DNA of 8,593 nucleotides from Methanoculleus sp. (GCA_023230425.1 JALNXI010000080.1:1-8593), one strand, 5' to 3'; positions 1-5,452 are shown, numbered from the stretch's first letter. The notes: generated from the sequence alone by a model not told the origin. Made by a program: numbers and translations.

Positions 1-196
1 AGGGCGGGTCCGGGCCCGCCGGCTCTTCAACAACAACCTCGGGTCTATCGAGGCGCTCCGCGCGGCCGGACCGGAGAAGGTCGGGAAGGTTCTCGGGCAG
101 GGGATCGCCGCCCGGATATTCGAACAACTCGAAGGCGTGCGGGACGAGGTCGGGGAGGTCGCCGAGGAGCAGGCGACCCTCTCCCGATTCGGGTGA
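1..196 (+). CDS. hel308: ATP-dependent DNA helicase Hel308, C-terminal end (partial)
   Basis: This is the last 64 residues of a protein whose start lies before the window; the reading frame begins at base 2 and stops with TGA at 194-196. The first residues, GRVRARRLFNN, match the helix-hairpin-helix segment with the RAR motif that sits in the last domain of archaeal Hel308, a superfamily 2 helicase that unwinds lagging-strand and stalled-fork structures. The motor domains are not visible, so identification rests on this C-terminal domain and on the next gene, cgi121, which I recall as a common archaeal neighbour of Hel308. The protein ends in QATLSRFG, which resembles a PCNA-interacting peptide (Q-x-x-L-x-x-F). 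The downstream gene starts 7 bases after the stop, and the bases at the stop (GGGTGAG) serve as its ribosome binding site, which suggests co-transcription. Confidence 0.85.
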   Translation, partial: GRVRARRLFNNNLGSIEALRAAGPEKVGKVLGQGIAARIFEQLEGVRDEVGEVAEEQATLSRFG

Positions 197-203
197 GCAA
201 AAA

Positions 204-722
204 ATGGCAGAAGCAGCGTGCGATATCTACCCGGCGGTCTTTACGGTCGATGAGAACGTCGTTTTCCTCCGGAAGGTCCGCCGGATCGCGGGCATTTGCG
301 GGACCCACATCATCCTCTTCGACGCCGACCGCCTGGCAGGCCGCGATCATGTGGAAGCGGCGCTCCGGCACGCCTGGCGGTCGTGGGCCAGCGGCGAGCC
401 GATCGCGAACTCGATCGAGATGGAAGCGCTCCTCTACGCTGCGGGAACCCGACAGTGCCAGGTGGCCGCGTCCTTCGGGATTCATCCGGGGGAGAACCGG
501 GCCTACATCGCCGTCTGCCCCCCGGCACCGGGAGTCCGGGACCGCCTTGCCGATCTCGTGACGTTCATCGAGGAGGACCGGGAGGAGGCAATCGATCCCG
601 CGAAGCGGGCGCGTCTCGCGGACCTCTTCGGTATCACACCTGAAGAGGTCGCGGTGGTGGGCGAGGCGCGGTTCCGCGACCTGGTGCTCGAGCGGGTGGC
701 GCTCCTCGACGTCTACCGCTGA
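204..722 (+). CDS. cgi121: KEOPS complex subunit Cgi121
   Basis: The 172-residue product resembles the Cgi121 (CGI-121) family. Cgi121 is the small KEOPS subunit that binds the kinase Bud32 and helps present the tRNA 3' end during synthesis of the N6-threonylcarbamoyl modification at A37. Supporting features are the length, the central IANSIEMEALLYAAGTRQ segment followed by a hydrophobic strand (YIAVCPPAP), and a C-terminal helical part that ends near FRDLVLERVALLDVYR, the region that contacts Bud32 in known structures. The ATG at 204 has a GGTGAG ribosome binding site 6 to 7 bases upstream that overlaps the hel308 stop. The gene is probably expressed with hel308. Its last 10 bases overlap the end of the convergent moaB gene, leaving no room for a conventional terminator between them. 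Confidence 0.88.
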   Translation: MAEAACDIYPAVFTVDENVVFLRKVRRIAGICGTHIILFDADRLAGRDHVEAALRHAWRSWASGEPIANSIEMEALLYAAGTRQCQVAASFGIHPGENRAYIAVCPPAPGVRDRLADLVTFIEEDREEAIDPAKRARLADLFGITPEEVAVVGEARFRDLVLERVALLDVYR

Positions 723-1210
723 CCCGACGACGCGTGGGTGAGAATGTGCCGGATCTCGGGGATGATGATCTCCCGGGCGGCGAGCGTGACCGCCTTCGTG
801 GAGCCCGGGATACAGAAGACCGCCCGACCACCGATGACACCGGCGATCGCCCGCGAGAGGATCGCAGCGGTCCCGATCTCCTCGTAACTCTTCAGCCGGA
901 AGAGTTCGCCGAACCCGTCGATCTTCTTCTCGAGCAGCGGCGCGACCGCCTCGATGGTCACGTCGTCGGGCGTGAGCCCGGTACCCCCGGTGATGATGAC
1001 GCAGGTTGCACGTGAAAGGGCAACATAGACCTCGGTGCGGATCCGCGCGAGATCGTCGGGTACCACAACGTAGTGGGTCACCTCGATGCCGGCGGCGGAA
1101 AGGAGGTCGATGAGCGCCTTACCGCTGGTATCGGTCTCGGATCTCCGGCTCGATGAGACGGTGATGACGGCACCGGTCACGGTGAGGGATTTAAGATGAC
1201 TACTCTCCAT
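713..1210 (-). CDS. moaB: Molybdenum cofactor biosynthesis protein MoaB (MoaB/Mog family)
   Basis: The product of 165 residues is a cytoplasmic MoaB/Mog protein. In archaea this family adenylylates molybdopterin so that molybdenum or tungsten can be inserted. In a methanogen the cofactor would serve formylmethanofuran and formate dehydrogenases (inference). The molybdopterin-binding motifs are all present: TVSSSRRSETDTSGK near residues 17-31, IITGGTG at 72-78 followed by DDVTIEA at 82-88, GFGELFR at 99-105, and LSRAIAGV with CIPGSTKAV at 118-141. The start at 1210 gives MESSHLKSLTVTG, which fits the family N terminus. A longer in-frame extension to 1504 would run through an origin recognition box and has no family resemblance. 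A TATA-like element lies about 30 bases upstream. The stop is the TAG read from 715 to 713, inside the end of cgi121. Confidence 0.92.
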   Translation of the reverse strand: MESSHLKSLTVTGAVITVSSSRRSETDTSGKALIDLLSAAGIEVTHYVVVPDDLARIRTEVYVALSRATCVIITGGTGLTPDDVTIEAVAPLLEKKIDGFGELFRLKSYEEIGTAAILSRAIAGVIGGRAVFCIPGSTKAVTLAAREIIIPEIRHILTHASSGQR

Positions 1211-1237
1211 AGGATCTTCCAGTACTCCTGTACCGCG

Positions 1238-1245
1238 TATTTTAC
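1238..1245 (-). promoter_or_regulatory. Probable TATA element of moaB
   Basis: Read on the minus strand the sequence is GTAAAATA, an AT-rich box in a GC-rich setting. Its centre is about 31 bases before the moaB ATG, which would place transcription start only a few bases upstream of the codon. Archaeal transcripts often have such short leaders. A GGAG sequence nearer the gene could be a distant ribosome binding site. The origin recognition box at 1277-1304 lies just upstream of this promoter. Confidence 0.4.
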
Positions 1246-1276
1246 TTCTTTGTATCCCCCGGTTGGAGGAGTTCAA

Positions 1277-1304
1277 TCCCCAACCCCTTTGTTTCGACTG
1301 GAAC
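1277..1304 (-). promoter_or_regulatory. Origin recognition box 1 (ORB, minus orientation)
   Basis: Read on the minus strand from 1304, the site is GTTCCAGTCGAAACAAAGGG with one more G (1284), then TTGGGGA. This matches the archaeal ORB pattern TCCA..GAAAC.AA.GGGG bound by Orc1/Cdc6, including the G-rich tail bound by the winged-helix domain in known structures. The G-rich end points left, away from the AT-rich segment. Confidence 0.85.
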
Positions 1305-1393
1305 TCCGGAGGCCTCTCCGGGGCTGGAAGGGGTGATCGACACGGCGAAGAGGAGGGGCGCCGGATCCCTGGCTGATCGATCGGAGGCCATTG

Positions 1394-1525
1394 GGGATGG
1401 ATGAGAGGGATCCAGAACGGTAAGAGACCGGGTTCGGTGGAGGAAGAAGAGAGATCCGGGATGGCGAGAGAGGGGATCCAGCCGGAATAACCGATCTCAT
1501 CCATGAGACGATCCTCTCATCCATC
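1394..1525. repeat. Direct and inverted repeats in the left part of the origin
   Basis: Two related purine-rich copies occur at 1394-1420 and 1458-1485. Both begin GGGATGG, contain a GAGAG run and continue into GGATCCAG, then CGG. The first copy also has a perfect 13-base inverted partner: GATGGATGAGAGG at 1396-1408 matches CCTCTCATCCATC at 1513-1525. A smaller palindrome, TCTCAT-CC-ATGAGA, lies at 1495-1508. The function is unknown. These could be extra protein-binding sites or structure-forming DNA in the origin. Confidence 0.7.
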
Positions 1526-1589
1526 AGGGGAGCAACCTGGTGCCCGGGGGAGATATGATCCGGTTCACCGGGGTAGTGAGTCCCGCTAT

Positions 1590-1765
1590 CCTGTGTTCTC
1601 TTCATGCCGTACCCTCCTCTTCCCACTTCCTGTTCTCTTCTCTCCTCACTTTGTACTCCTCCTCTCCAGCTCCCTGTTCTCTTCTCTCCTCACTCTGTAT
1701 CCCTCTTCTCCAACTCTGTGCTCTTCATTCATCATCCTGTACTCTTCCTTCTTCATCCAGTACTG
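1590..1765 (+). repeat. Pyrimidine-rich degenerate tandem repeat, 44-bp period
   Basis: This stretch is almost entirely C and T on the plus strand. Two adjacent 44-base units, 1629-1672 and 1673-1716, share an identical first 22 bases (starting CCTGTTCTCTTCTCTCC) and differ at 5 of 44 positions overall by my count. Flanking sequence on both sides, 1590-1628 and 1717-1765, looks like more degenerate copies with CTGTGTTCTCTTC, GTGCTCTTC and CCTGTACTCTTCC. Open frames through it are low-complexity and unlikely to be genes. It immediately precedes the AT-rich segment, so an origin role is plausible. Confidence 0.85.
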
Positions 1766-1870
1766 CTGCAATAGAATTACAATAGAATTATATGTCTTGA
1801 GTTGCAGAGGTACACATGACTATTATCATCACCTTTGATTGAATGATACACCCTGTGTATCATCATCACT
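1766..1870. other. Probable DNA unwinding element
   Basis: The sequence turns clearly AT-richer than its surroundings here. It starts with a perfect tandem pair of CAATAGAATTA at 1769-1779 and 1780-1790, then has two ATCATCAC-type repeats (around 1825-1832 and 1862-1869) and a perfect inverted repeat at 1843-1863. It lies between the pyrimidine tract and origin recognition box 2. Orc1-bound ORBs next to an AT-rich element are the usual arrangement for archaeal origin melting. The assignment is by composition and position only. Confidence 0.55.
1843..1863. repeat. Perfect 9-bp inverted repeat beside ORB 2
   Basis: ATGATACAC at 1843-1851 and GTGTATCAT at 1855-1863 are perfect inverted copies separated by CCT. 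The site sits 7 bases before origin recognition box 2. It could bind a dimeric protein or form a cruciform. It is not a convincing terminator, because no transcribed gene precedes it and no T tract follows. Confidence 0.8.
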
Positions 1871-1897
1871 CTCCACACGAAACAAAGGGGTGGGGGT
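1871..1897 (+). promoter_or_regulatory. Origin recognition box 2 (ORB, plus orientation)
   Basis: The site begins CTCCACACGAAACAAAGGGG and continues with TGGGGGT. It shares the CGAAACAAAGGGG core with box 1 and has the second G run found in strong ORBs. Its G-rich end points right, so it is inverted relative to box 1 and adjoins the AT-rich element. Confidence 0.85.
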
Positions 1898-2010
1898 GAT
1901 CCCCGGATCCCCTTCCCTGAGATCATTACCGTCCTGCCCAGCCATCCCAATTTCACCAGCAACCTATCAAGCAGTTCACCGGTATTCCGCCGACAACCGA
2001 CCGGTCCTGA

Positions 2011-2036
2011 GTTCCACTGGAAACGAAGGGGTTATC
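2011..2036 (+). promoter_or_regulatory. Origin recognition box 3 (ORB, plus orientation)
   Basis: The site GTTCCACTGGAAACGAAGGG plus one more G (2031) is followed by TTATC. It is the closest of the first set to the textbook ORB core (CCA.TGGAAACGAAGGGG) but lacks a second G run. It lies 140 bases from box 2 in the same orientation, about 40 bases before the orc1 TATA-like element. A half-copy, TCCTGGAAACGA at 2039-2050, follows directly. Confidence 0.85.
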
Positions 2037-2051
2037 AATCCTGGAAACGAT

Positions 2052-2059
2052 CATATTAA
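2052..2059 (+). promoter_or_regulatory. Probable TATA element of orc1
   Basis: CATATTAA, preceded by the A-rich GGAAACGAT, is the best TATA-like box before orc1. It predicts transcription start near 2080 and a leader of about 30 bases that carries the GGTGA ribosome binding site at 2102-2106. The ORB half-copy at 2039-2050 abuts it, so Orc1 binding could compete with the transcription machinery (inference). Confidence 0.45.
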
Positions 2060-2110
2060 GGGTTCACGACACGAAAATCTCCTGTCCTGGCAACCCCCTC
2101 CGGTGACACC

Positions 2111-3394
2111 ATGTCGGACGATAAGACCAACCCAATGGGACTATTCAAAAAATACCTGACCAACAGGCGTATATTTAAGAACAGGGAAGTGCTGCGTCAC
2201 AGCTATCGTCCCCATATTCTTCCTCACCGGAAACCGCAGATCGATGAGCTCGCCTCCATCCTCGCGCCTGCTCTCAACAACGAGACACCGTCAAACATCC
2301 TCATCTACGGCAAGACCGGGACAGGGAAGACGGCCTCGGTCCGGTATGTCGGGACGGAACTCGAGAACGCGAGCGCTCTCGCCGGGACAAAATGCAGGAT
2401 CGTCCACCTCAACTGTGAGGTGATCGATACCCAGTACCGGGTCCTCGCCCAGATAGCGAACTGCCTCGACGACGCCGACCAGCACCCGAGCGACAGCCCC
2501 CGGAGCATCATCCCGATGACCGGGTGGCCGACCGACCAGGTCTACATGGAGCTGAAGAACCAGCTCGAGAGCAGCGGCGGGGTCATGGTTATCATCCTCG
2601 ACGAGATCGACAAACTCGTCAAGAAGAGCGGTGACGACACCCTCTACAACCTCACCCGGATCAACTCCGATCTGAAGTTCGCAAAGGTCAGCATCATAGG
2701 GATCTCAAACGACCTCCGGTTCACCGACTTCCTGGACCCCCGGGTCCTCTCCTCGCTCTCCGAGGAGGAGATCGTCTTCCCCCCCTACAACGCCCCGCAG
2801 CTCTGCGACATTCTCCAGCAGAGGGCCGATATGGCGTTCGTCGAGGGGGCGCTCGACGAGGCGGTCATCCCGCTCTGTGCGGCACTCGCGGCACAGGAGC
2901 ACGGTGACGCCCGGCGGGCCCTTGACCTCCTCCGGGTCTCGGGGGAGCTCGCAGACCGCGAGAACGCCGCGGGCGTGGGTGAGAAGCATGTTCGTATGGC
3001 CCAGGAGAAGATCGAGACCGACAGCATGGTGGAGTGCGTCTCCACCCTCCCGACCCAGAGCAAGGCAGTCCTCTACGCGATGCTGATCCTCGAACAGATG
3101 GGAAAACGGATCTTCACGAGCGGCGAGGTGACGGTGGTCTACCAGGAGATCGCCCGGATCATCGACCTCGACGTCCTGACGCACCGCCGGATCACGGACC
3201 TCATCTCCGAACTCAACATGCTCGGCGTCATCAACACCCGGGTTGTCTCGCGGGGTCGCTACGGCCGGACGAAGGAGATGTGGTTCGACGCAACGACGAG
3301 TAAGATCGAAGAGGTCGTCACGCGTGACCCAAGGCTCGTCGACCAGAGGCTCAAAGAACTCGACATCAATCGCTTAAGAGCAATGTTCAGGTGA
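2111..3394 (+). CDS. orc1/cdc6: Orc1/Cdc6 replication initiator
   Basis: The 427-residue protein has the usual length and layout of archaeal Orc1/Cdc6, the ATPase that binds ORB elements and recruits the MCM helicase. The N terminus has the typical IFKNREVLRHSYRPHILPHR lead-in (21-40). Walker A is GKTGTGKT at 67-74, Walker B VIILDEID at 160-167, a sensor 1 segment IGISN at 196-200, and a sensor 2 region GDARRALDLLR at 265-275. The last 110 or so residues form the winged-helix DNA-binding domain. The ATG at 2111 has a GGTGA site 4 bases upstream. The gene lies directly beside the predicted origin, as expected for an initiator acting in cis. Only 4 bases separate it from the following Lrp-type gene, whose ribosome binding site overlaps the orc1 stop, so the two are probably co-transcribed. 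No key motif is missing. Confidence 0.97.
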   Translation: MSDDKTNPMGLFKKYLTNRRIFKNREVLRHSYRPHILPHRKPQIDELASILAPALNNETPSNILIYGKTGTGKTASVRYVGTELENASALAGTKCRIVHLNCEVIDTQYRVLAQIANCLDDADQHPSDSPRSIIPMTGWPTDQVYMELKNQLESSGGVMVIILDEIDKLVKKSGDDTLYNLTRINSDLKFAKVSIIGISNDLRFTDFLDPRVLSSLSEEEIVFPPYNAPQLCDILQQRADMAFVEGALDEAVIPLCAALAAQEHGDARRALDLLRVSGELADRENAAGVGEKHVRMAQEKIETDSMVECVSTLPTQSKAVLYAMLILEQMGKRIFTSGEVTVVYQEIARIIDLDVLTHRRITDLISELNMLGVINTRVVSRGRYGRTKEMWFDATTSKIEEVVTRDPRLVDQRLKELDINRLRAMFR

Positions 3395-3398
3395 AACT

Positions 3399-3890
3399 AT
3401 GGATGAAAAGGACCGTATCCTTCTCCAGGAGTTGGAGGAGAACTGCCGTACCCCGGTGAGCGAACTCGCGGTGCTGGCCGAAGTGAGTGAGCAGGATGCA
3501 CAAGATCGGATCGGCCGGCTGGAAGCGGCTGGCGTCATCCGCCGCTATGGAGCGGTCGTCGACTGGGAACGGTCCGGCGACGGCAACGTCGCCGCGGTGA
3601 TCGAACTGAAGGTCTCGCCCGAACGGGACTTCGGCTACGACCGGATCGCAGAGCGGATCGCCCGGTTCCCGCAGGTCCGGTCGCTCCGGCTGATGACCGG
3701 GACCTATGACCTCCAGCTGCTGGTGGCCGGGTCGAGCATGCACGAGATCGCCCGGTTTGTAGCCGAGCAGATCGCCCCGATGGACCGGATTCGGGAGACG
3801 GCGACGCATATCATCATGAAGACCTACAAGGAGAACGGCACCACCTTCGCCGGGCGCGAAGAGGTTGAGCGTCTCCCCTACTCGTTCTGA
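3399..3890 (+). CDS. Lrp/AsnC family transcriptional regulator
   Basis: The product of 163 residues has the two-domain plan of Lrp/AsnC proteins. Residues 1-55 form the winged helix-turn-helix (MDEKDRILLQELEENCR, then SELAVLAEVSEQDAQDRIGRL, then GVIRRYGAVVD). Residues 65-145 form the RAM effector domain, with the typical LMTGTYDLQLLV strand-turn at 98-109, whose glycine-aspartate turn lines the amino-acid pocket. Members form dimers or octamers and sense amino acids. The aminotransferase gene begins 10 bases after its stop. I recall a comparable pair in Bacillus, YugG with YugH (AlaR with AlaT), so regulation of the neighbouring transaminase is the natural guess, with alanine or a related amino acid as a possible signal. 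Siroheme decarboxylases share this fold, but the transaminase linkage argues for a regulator. GGTGA at 3390-3394 is the ribosome binding site. Confidence 0.9.
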   Translation: MDEKDRILLQELEENCRTPVSELAVLAEVSEQDAQDRIGRLEAAGVIRRYGAVVDWERSGDGNVAAVIELKVSPERDFGYDRIAERIARFPQVRSLRLMTGTYDLQLLVAGSSMHEIARFVAEQIAPMDRIRETATHIIMKTYKENGTTFAGREEVERLPYSF

Positions 3891-3894
3891 GGTG
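3889..3894 (+). promoter_or_regulatory. Ribosome binding site that fixes the aminotransferase start
   Basis: GAGGTG overlaps the stop of the Lrp-type gene and lies 6 bases before the ATG at 3901. It supports that ATG over the in-frame TTG at 3865, which would lie inside the regulator gene and add residues outside the family pattern. Confidence 0.75.
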
Positions 3895-3900
3895 CGGCGC

Positions 3901-5061
3901 ATGAGGGATTTCGTCTCGGCACGGGCCCGCGCCATACCCCCTTCGGGTATCCGGAGGTTCTTTGATATCGCCCAGACTATGGAGGACGTCATATCCCTGG
4001 GTGTCGGCGAACCGGACTTCGTGACCCCCTGGTGCGTCTGTGAGGCGTCTATCTACTCCATTGAGCAGGGATCGACCGCCTATACCTCGAACAAGGGGAC
4101 ACCCCAGCTCCGGGGCGCCATCAGCCGCTACCTCGATACCCGGTTCGGGGTCGGCTACGACCCCGATGAGGAGATCATCGTGACCTGCGGCGTCTCGGAA
4201 GCGGCTGATATCGCCATCCGGGCCGTCGTGGACCCGGGTGACGAAGTGCTGATCGCCGAGCCCTGCTACGTCTCCTATACTCCCTGTGTCTCCCTCACCG
4301 GCGGGATCCCGGTGACCGTCCCCTGCCGGGCGGAGGATGAGTTCCGGCTGACGGCCGATGCGCTCATGGAACGTATCACCCCGCGGACGAAGGCCCTGAT
4401 AGCGAACTTTCCGAACAACCCCACCGGCGGGGTGATGCAGGAGGCGGACTGGCGCGCTGTCGCCGACGTCCTGGTCGACCACGACCTCCTCCTCATCAGC
4501 GACGAGGTCTACGCCGAGCTCACCTACGACGGCGACCACTTCGCGCCGGCGACGATCCCCGAACTCCGCGACCGGACGATCACCTTAAACGGGTTCTCGA
4601 AGGCCTTCGCCATGACCGGGTGGCGGATCGGCTACCTCTGCGCCCCGCCGGCGATCACAGCGGCGGCCCTGAAGATCCACCAGTACGTCGCGCTCTGTGC
4701 CCCCGTCATGGGGCAGGTTGCGGCCTACGAGGCGCTCCGGATCGGGGAAGCGGAGAAGGATGCCATGGTCCGGGAGTACCGGCTCCGGCGGAACCTCTTC
4801 GTCGACGGATTGAACAAACTTGGTCTTACCTGCCATCTTCCGAAGGGTGCGTTCTACGCCTTCCCCTCGGTGGAGAGCACCGGCATGACCGATACCGAGT
4901 TTGCCGAGTCACTCCTCCGCGAGCAGCATGTGGCGGTCGTCCCGGGAAGTGTCCTCGGGCCGTCAGGTGCCGGGCATGTGCGGTGCGCCTACGCGGTCTC
5001 GCGGGACGATCTCAAAGAGGCGCTCTCCCGGATGGGCGCCTTCCTGGAGTCGGCGAAATAG
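3901..5061 (+). CDS. Class I/II PLP-dependent aminotransferase (aspartate/alanine type)
   Basis: The product of 386 residues is a fold-type I transaminase that moves an amino group between an amino acid and a 2-oxo acid in the cytoplasm. Visible landmarks are IPPSGIRRFFDIA and ISLGVGEPDFVTPW at the N terminus, NFPNNPTGG at 169-177 whose second Asn contacts PLP, DEVYAEL at 201-207, and the cofactor lysine 234 in GFSKAFAMTGWRIGY, with the phosphate-binding arginine 242. Arg 361 in HVRCAYA is the expected binder of the substrate carboxylate. The overall pattern recalls B. subtilis YugH (AlaT), so alanine or aspartate is a reasonable donor, but the substrate cannot be fixed from sequence. It follows the Lrp-type regulator by 10 bases. 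A T tract at 5099-5104 probably ends the transcript. Confidence 0.93.
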   Translation: MRDFVSARARAIPPSGIRRFFDIAQTMEDVISLGVGEPDFVTPWCVCEASIYSIEQGSTAYTSNKGTPQLRGAISRYLDTRFGVGYDPDEEIIVTCGVSEAADIAIRAVVDPGDEVLIAEPCYVSYTPCVSLTGGIPVTVPCRAEDEFRLTADALMERITPRTKALIANFPNNPTGGVMQEADWRAVADVLVDHDLLLISDEVYAELTYDGDHFAPATIPELRDRTITLNGFSKAFAMTGWRIGYLCAPPAITAAALKIHQYVALCAPVMGQVAAYEALRIGEAEKDAMVREYRLRRNLFVDGLNKLGLTCHLPKGAFYAFPSVESTGMTDTEFAESLLREQHVAVVPGSVLGPSGAGHVRCAYAVSRDDLKEALSRMGAFLESAK

Positions 5062-5098
5062 GAACACCTCCGTACGCGTCCCCGGACAGAATCAAAAC

Positions 5099-5104
5099 TT
5101 TTTT
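5099..5104 (+). terminator. Oligo-T terminator candidate after the aminotransferase
   Basis: Six consecutive T residues in AAAACTTTTTTATCC lie 38 bases past the aminotransferase stop. Archaeal RNA polymerase terminates at such plus-strand T tracts without needing a hairpin, and no stable stem precedes it. It could alternatively be a TATA-like box for the non-coding region to the right. Confidence 0.5.
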
Positions 5105-5166
5105 ATCCGGCACCCCTGCCTGGGCAGTCGTCGGTCTGGTGTCCGACAGAAGAATGACGGGCAGGG

Positions 5167-5188
5167 AACCCCTTTATTTCCACTGGAG
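5167..5188 (-). promoter_or_regulatory. ORB-like element 4 (minus orientation, GGAAAT class)
   Basis: On the minus strand the site reads CTCCAGTGGAAATAAAGGGG followed by TT. It keeps the CCAGTGGAAA and AAGGGGT parts of an ORB, but has GGAAAT where boxes 1 to 3 have CGAAAC or GGAAAC, and lacks a second G run. The G-rich end points left. Confidence 0.75.
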
Positions 5189-5366
5189 ATGTGGATTTAT
5201 TCGGGGATTCCGGGTGCCCGGGATCTCGTCGCGCCCATACCGGGGTACGCATCCCTTCCCCCAAACCCCGGGCAGATCGTCGGGTTCGCATCCGCGCTCC
5301 GGCAATAAATTCCGATTACAGATCAGCATGCCGTTCCCGGCAAAAACTCAACACGATGGCCTTGAA

Positions 5367-5404
5367 TTTCCAGGAAATGAAGTTTCCAGTGGAAATGAAG
5401 GGGT
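5367..5404 (+). repeat. ORB-like element 5 with an adjoining tandem half-copy
   Basis: TTTCCAGTGGAAATGAAG at 5383-5400, completed by GGGT at 5401-5404, is a full ORB-like site in plus orientation. Directly before it, TTTCCAGGAAATGAAG at 5367-5382 is the same sequence lacking the central TG and the G run. The two are head-to-tail with no spacer. The full site is inverted relative to element 4 and shares its GGAAAT core. Confidence 0.75.
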
Positions 5405-5452
5405 CCTGATCCTGATGTCAACCGTGCCTTAGACGATCTGCGGCCGCGAAGG

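Larger units (their letters stand above)
1211..2110. other. oriC: Predicted chromosomal replication origin region (oriC) upstream of orc1
   Basis: About 900 bases between moaB and orc1 hold no convincing gene. The open frames here are short, run through low-complexity repeats and resemble no family I recognise. Instead the stretch has the parts expected of an archaeal origin. There is one origin recognition box on the minus strand at 1277-1304 and two on the plus strand at 1871-1897 and 2011-2036. Between them are purine-rich repeats (1394-1525), a pyrimidine-rich tandem repeat (1590-1765) and an AT-richer segment (1766-1870) that could unwind. The orc1/cdc6 initiator gene follows immediately, and many archaeal origins lie beside their orc1 gene. 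The origin role is inferred from motif and position; no activity can be read from the sequence. Confidence 0.85.

Noticed and set aside
1211..1504. N-terminal extension of moaB to 1504
   Set aside because: The extra residues cover an ORB, the TATA-like element and repeats, and have no MoaB resemblance; the internal ATG at 1210 gives the normal family N terminus.
1629..1716. CRISPR array
   Set aside because: The 44-base units are contiguous and degenerate, with no unique spacers and no cas genes nearby.
1503..2159. Open frames across the origin (for example 1503-1838, 1540-1785, 1839-2159)
   Set aside because: They translate the pyrimidine repeats and ORBs into Ser/Leu/Pro-rich low-complexity sequence, lack ribosome binding sites and match no family.
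3399..3890. Siroheme decarboxylase (AhbA/AhbB), which shares the AsnC fold
   Set aside because: The protein has the standard Lrp RAM pattern with the GTYD turn, and its neighbour is an aminotransferase, not heme genes.
3865..3900. TTG start for the aminotransferase
   Set aside because: It lies inside the regulator gene; the ATG at 3901 has a GAGGTG site 6 bases upstream and fits the family start.
5210..5221. CCGGG-TG-CCCGG palindrome
   Set aside because: A 2-base loop cannot form a hairpin, and short C/G palindromes are expected by chance in this GC-rich region.
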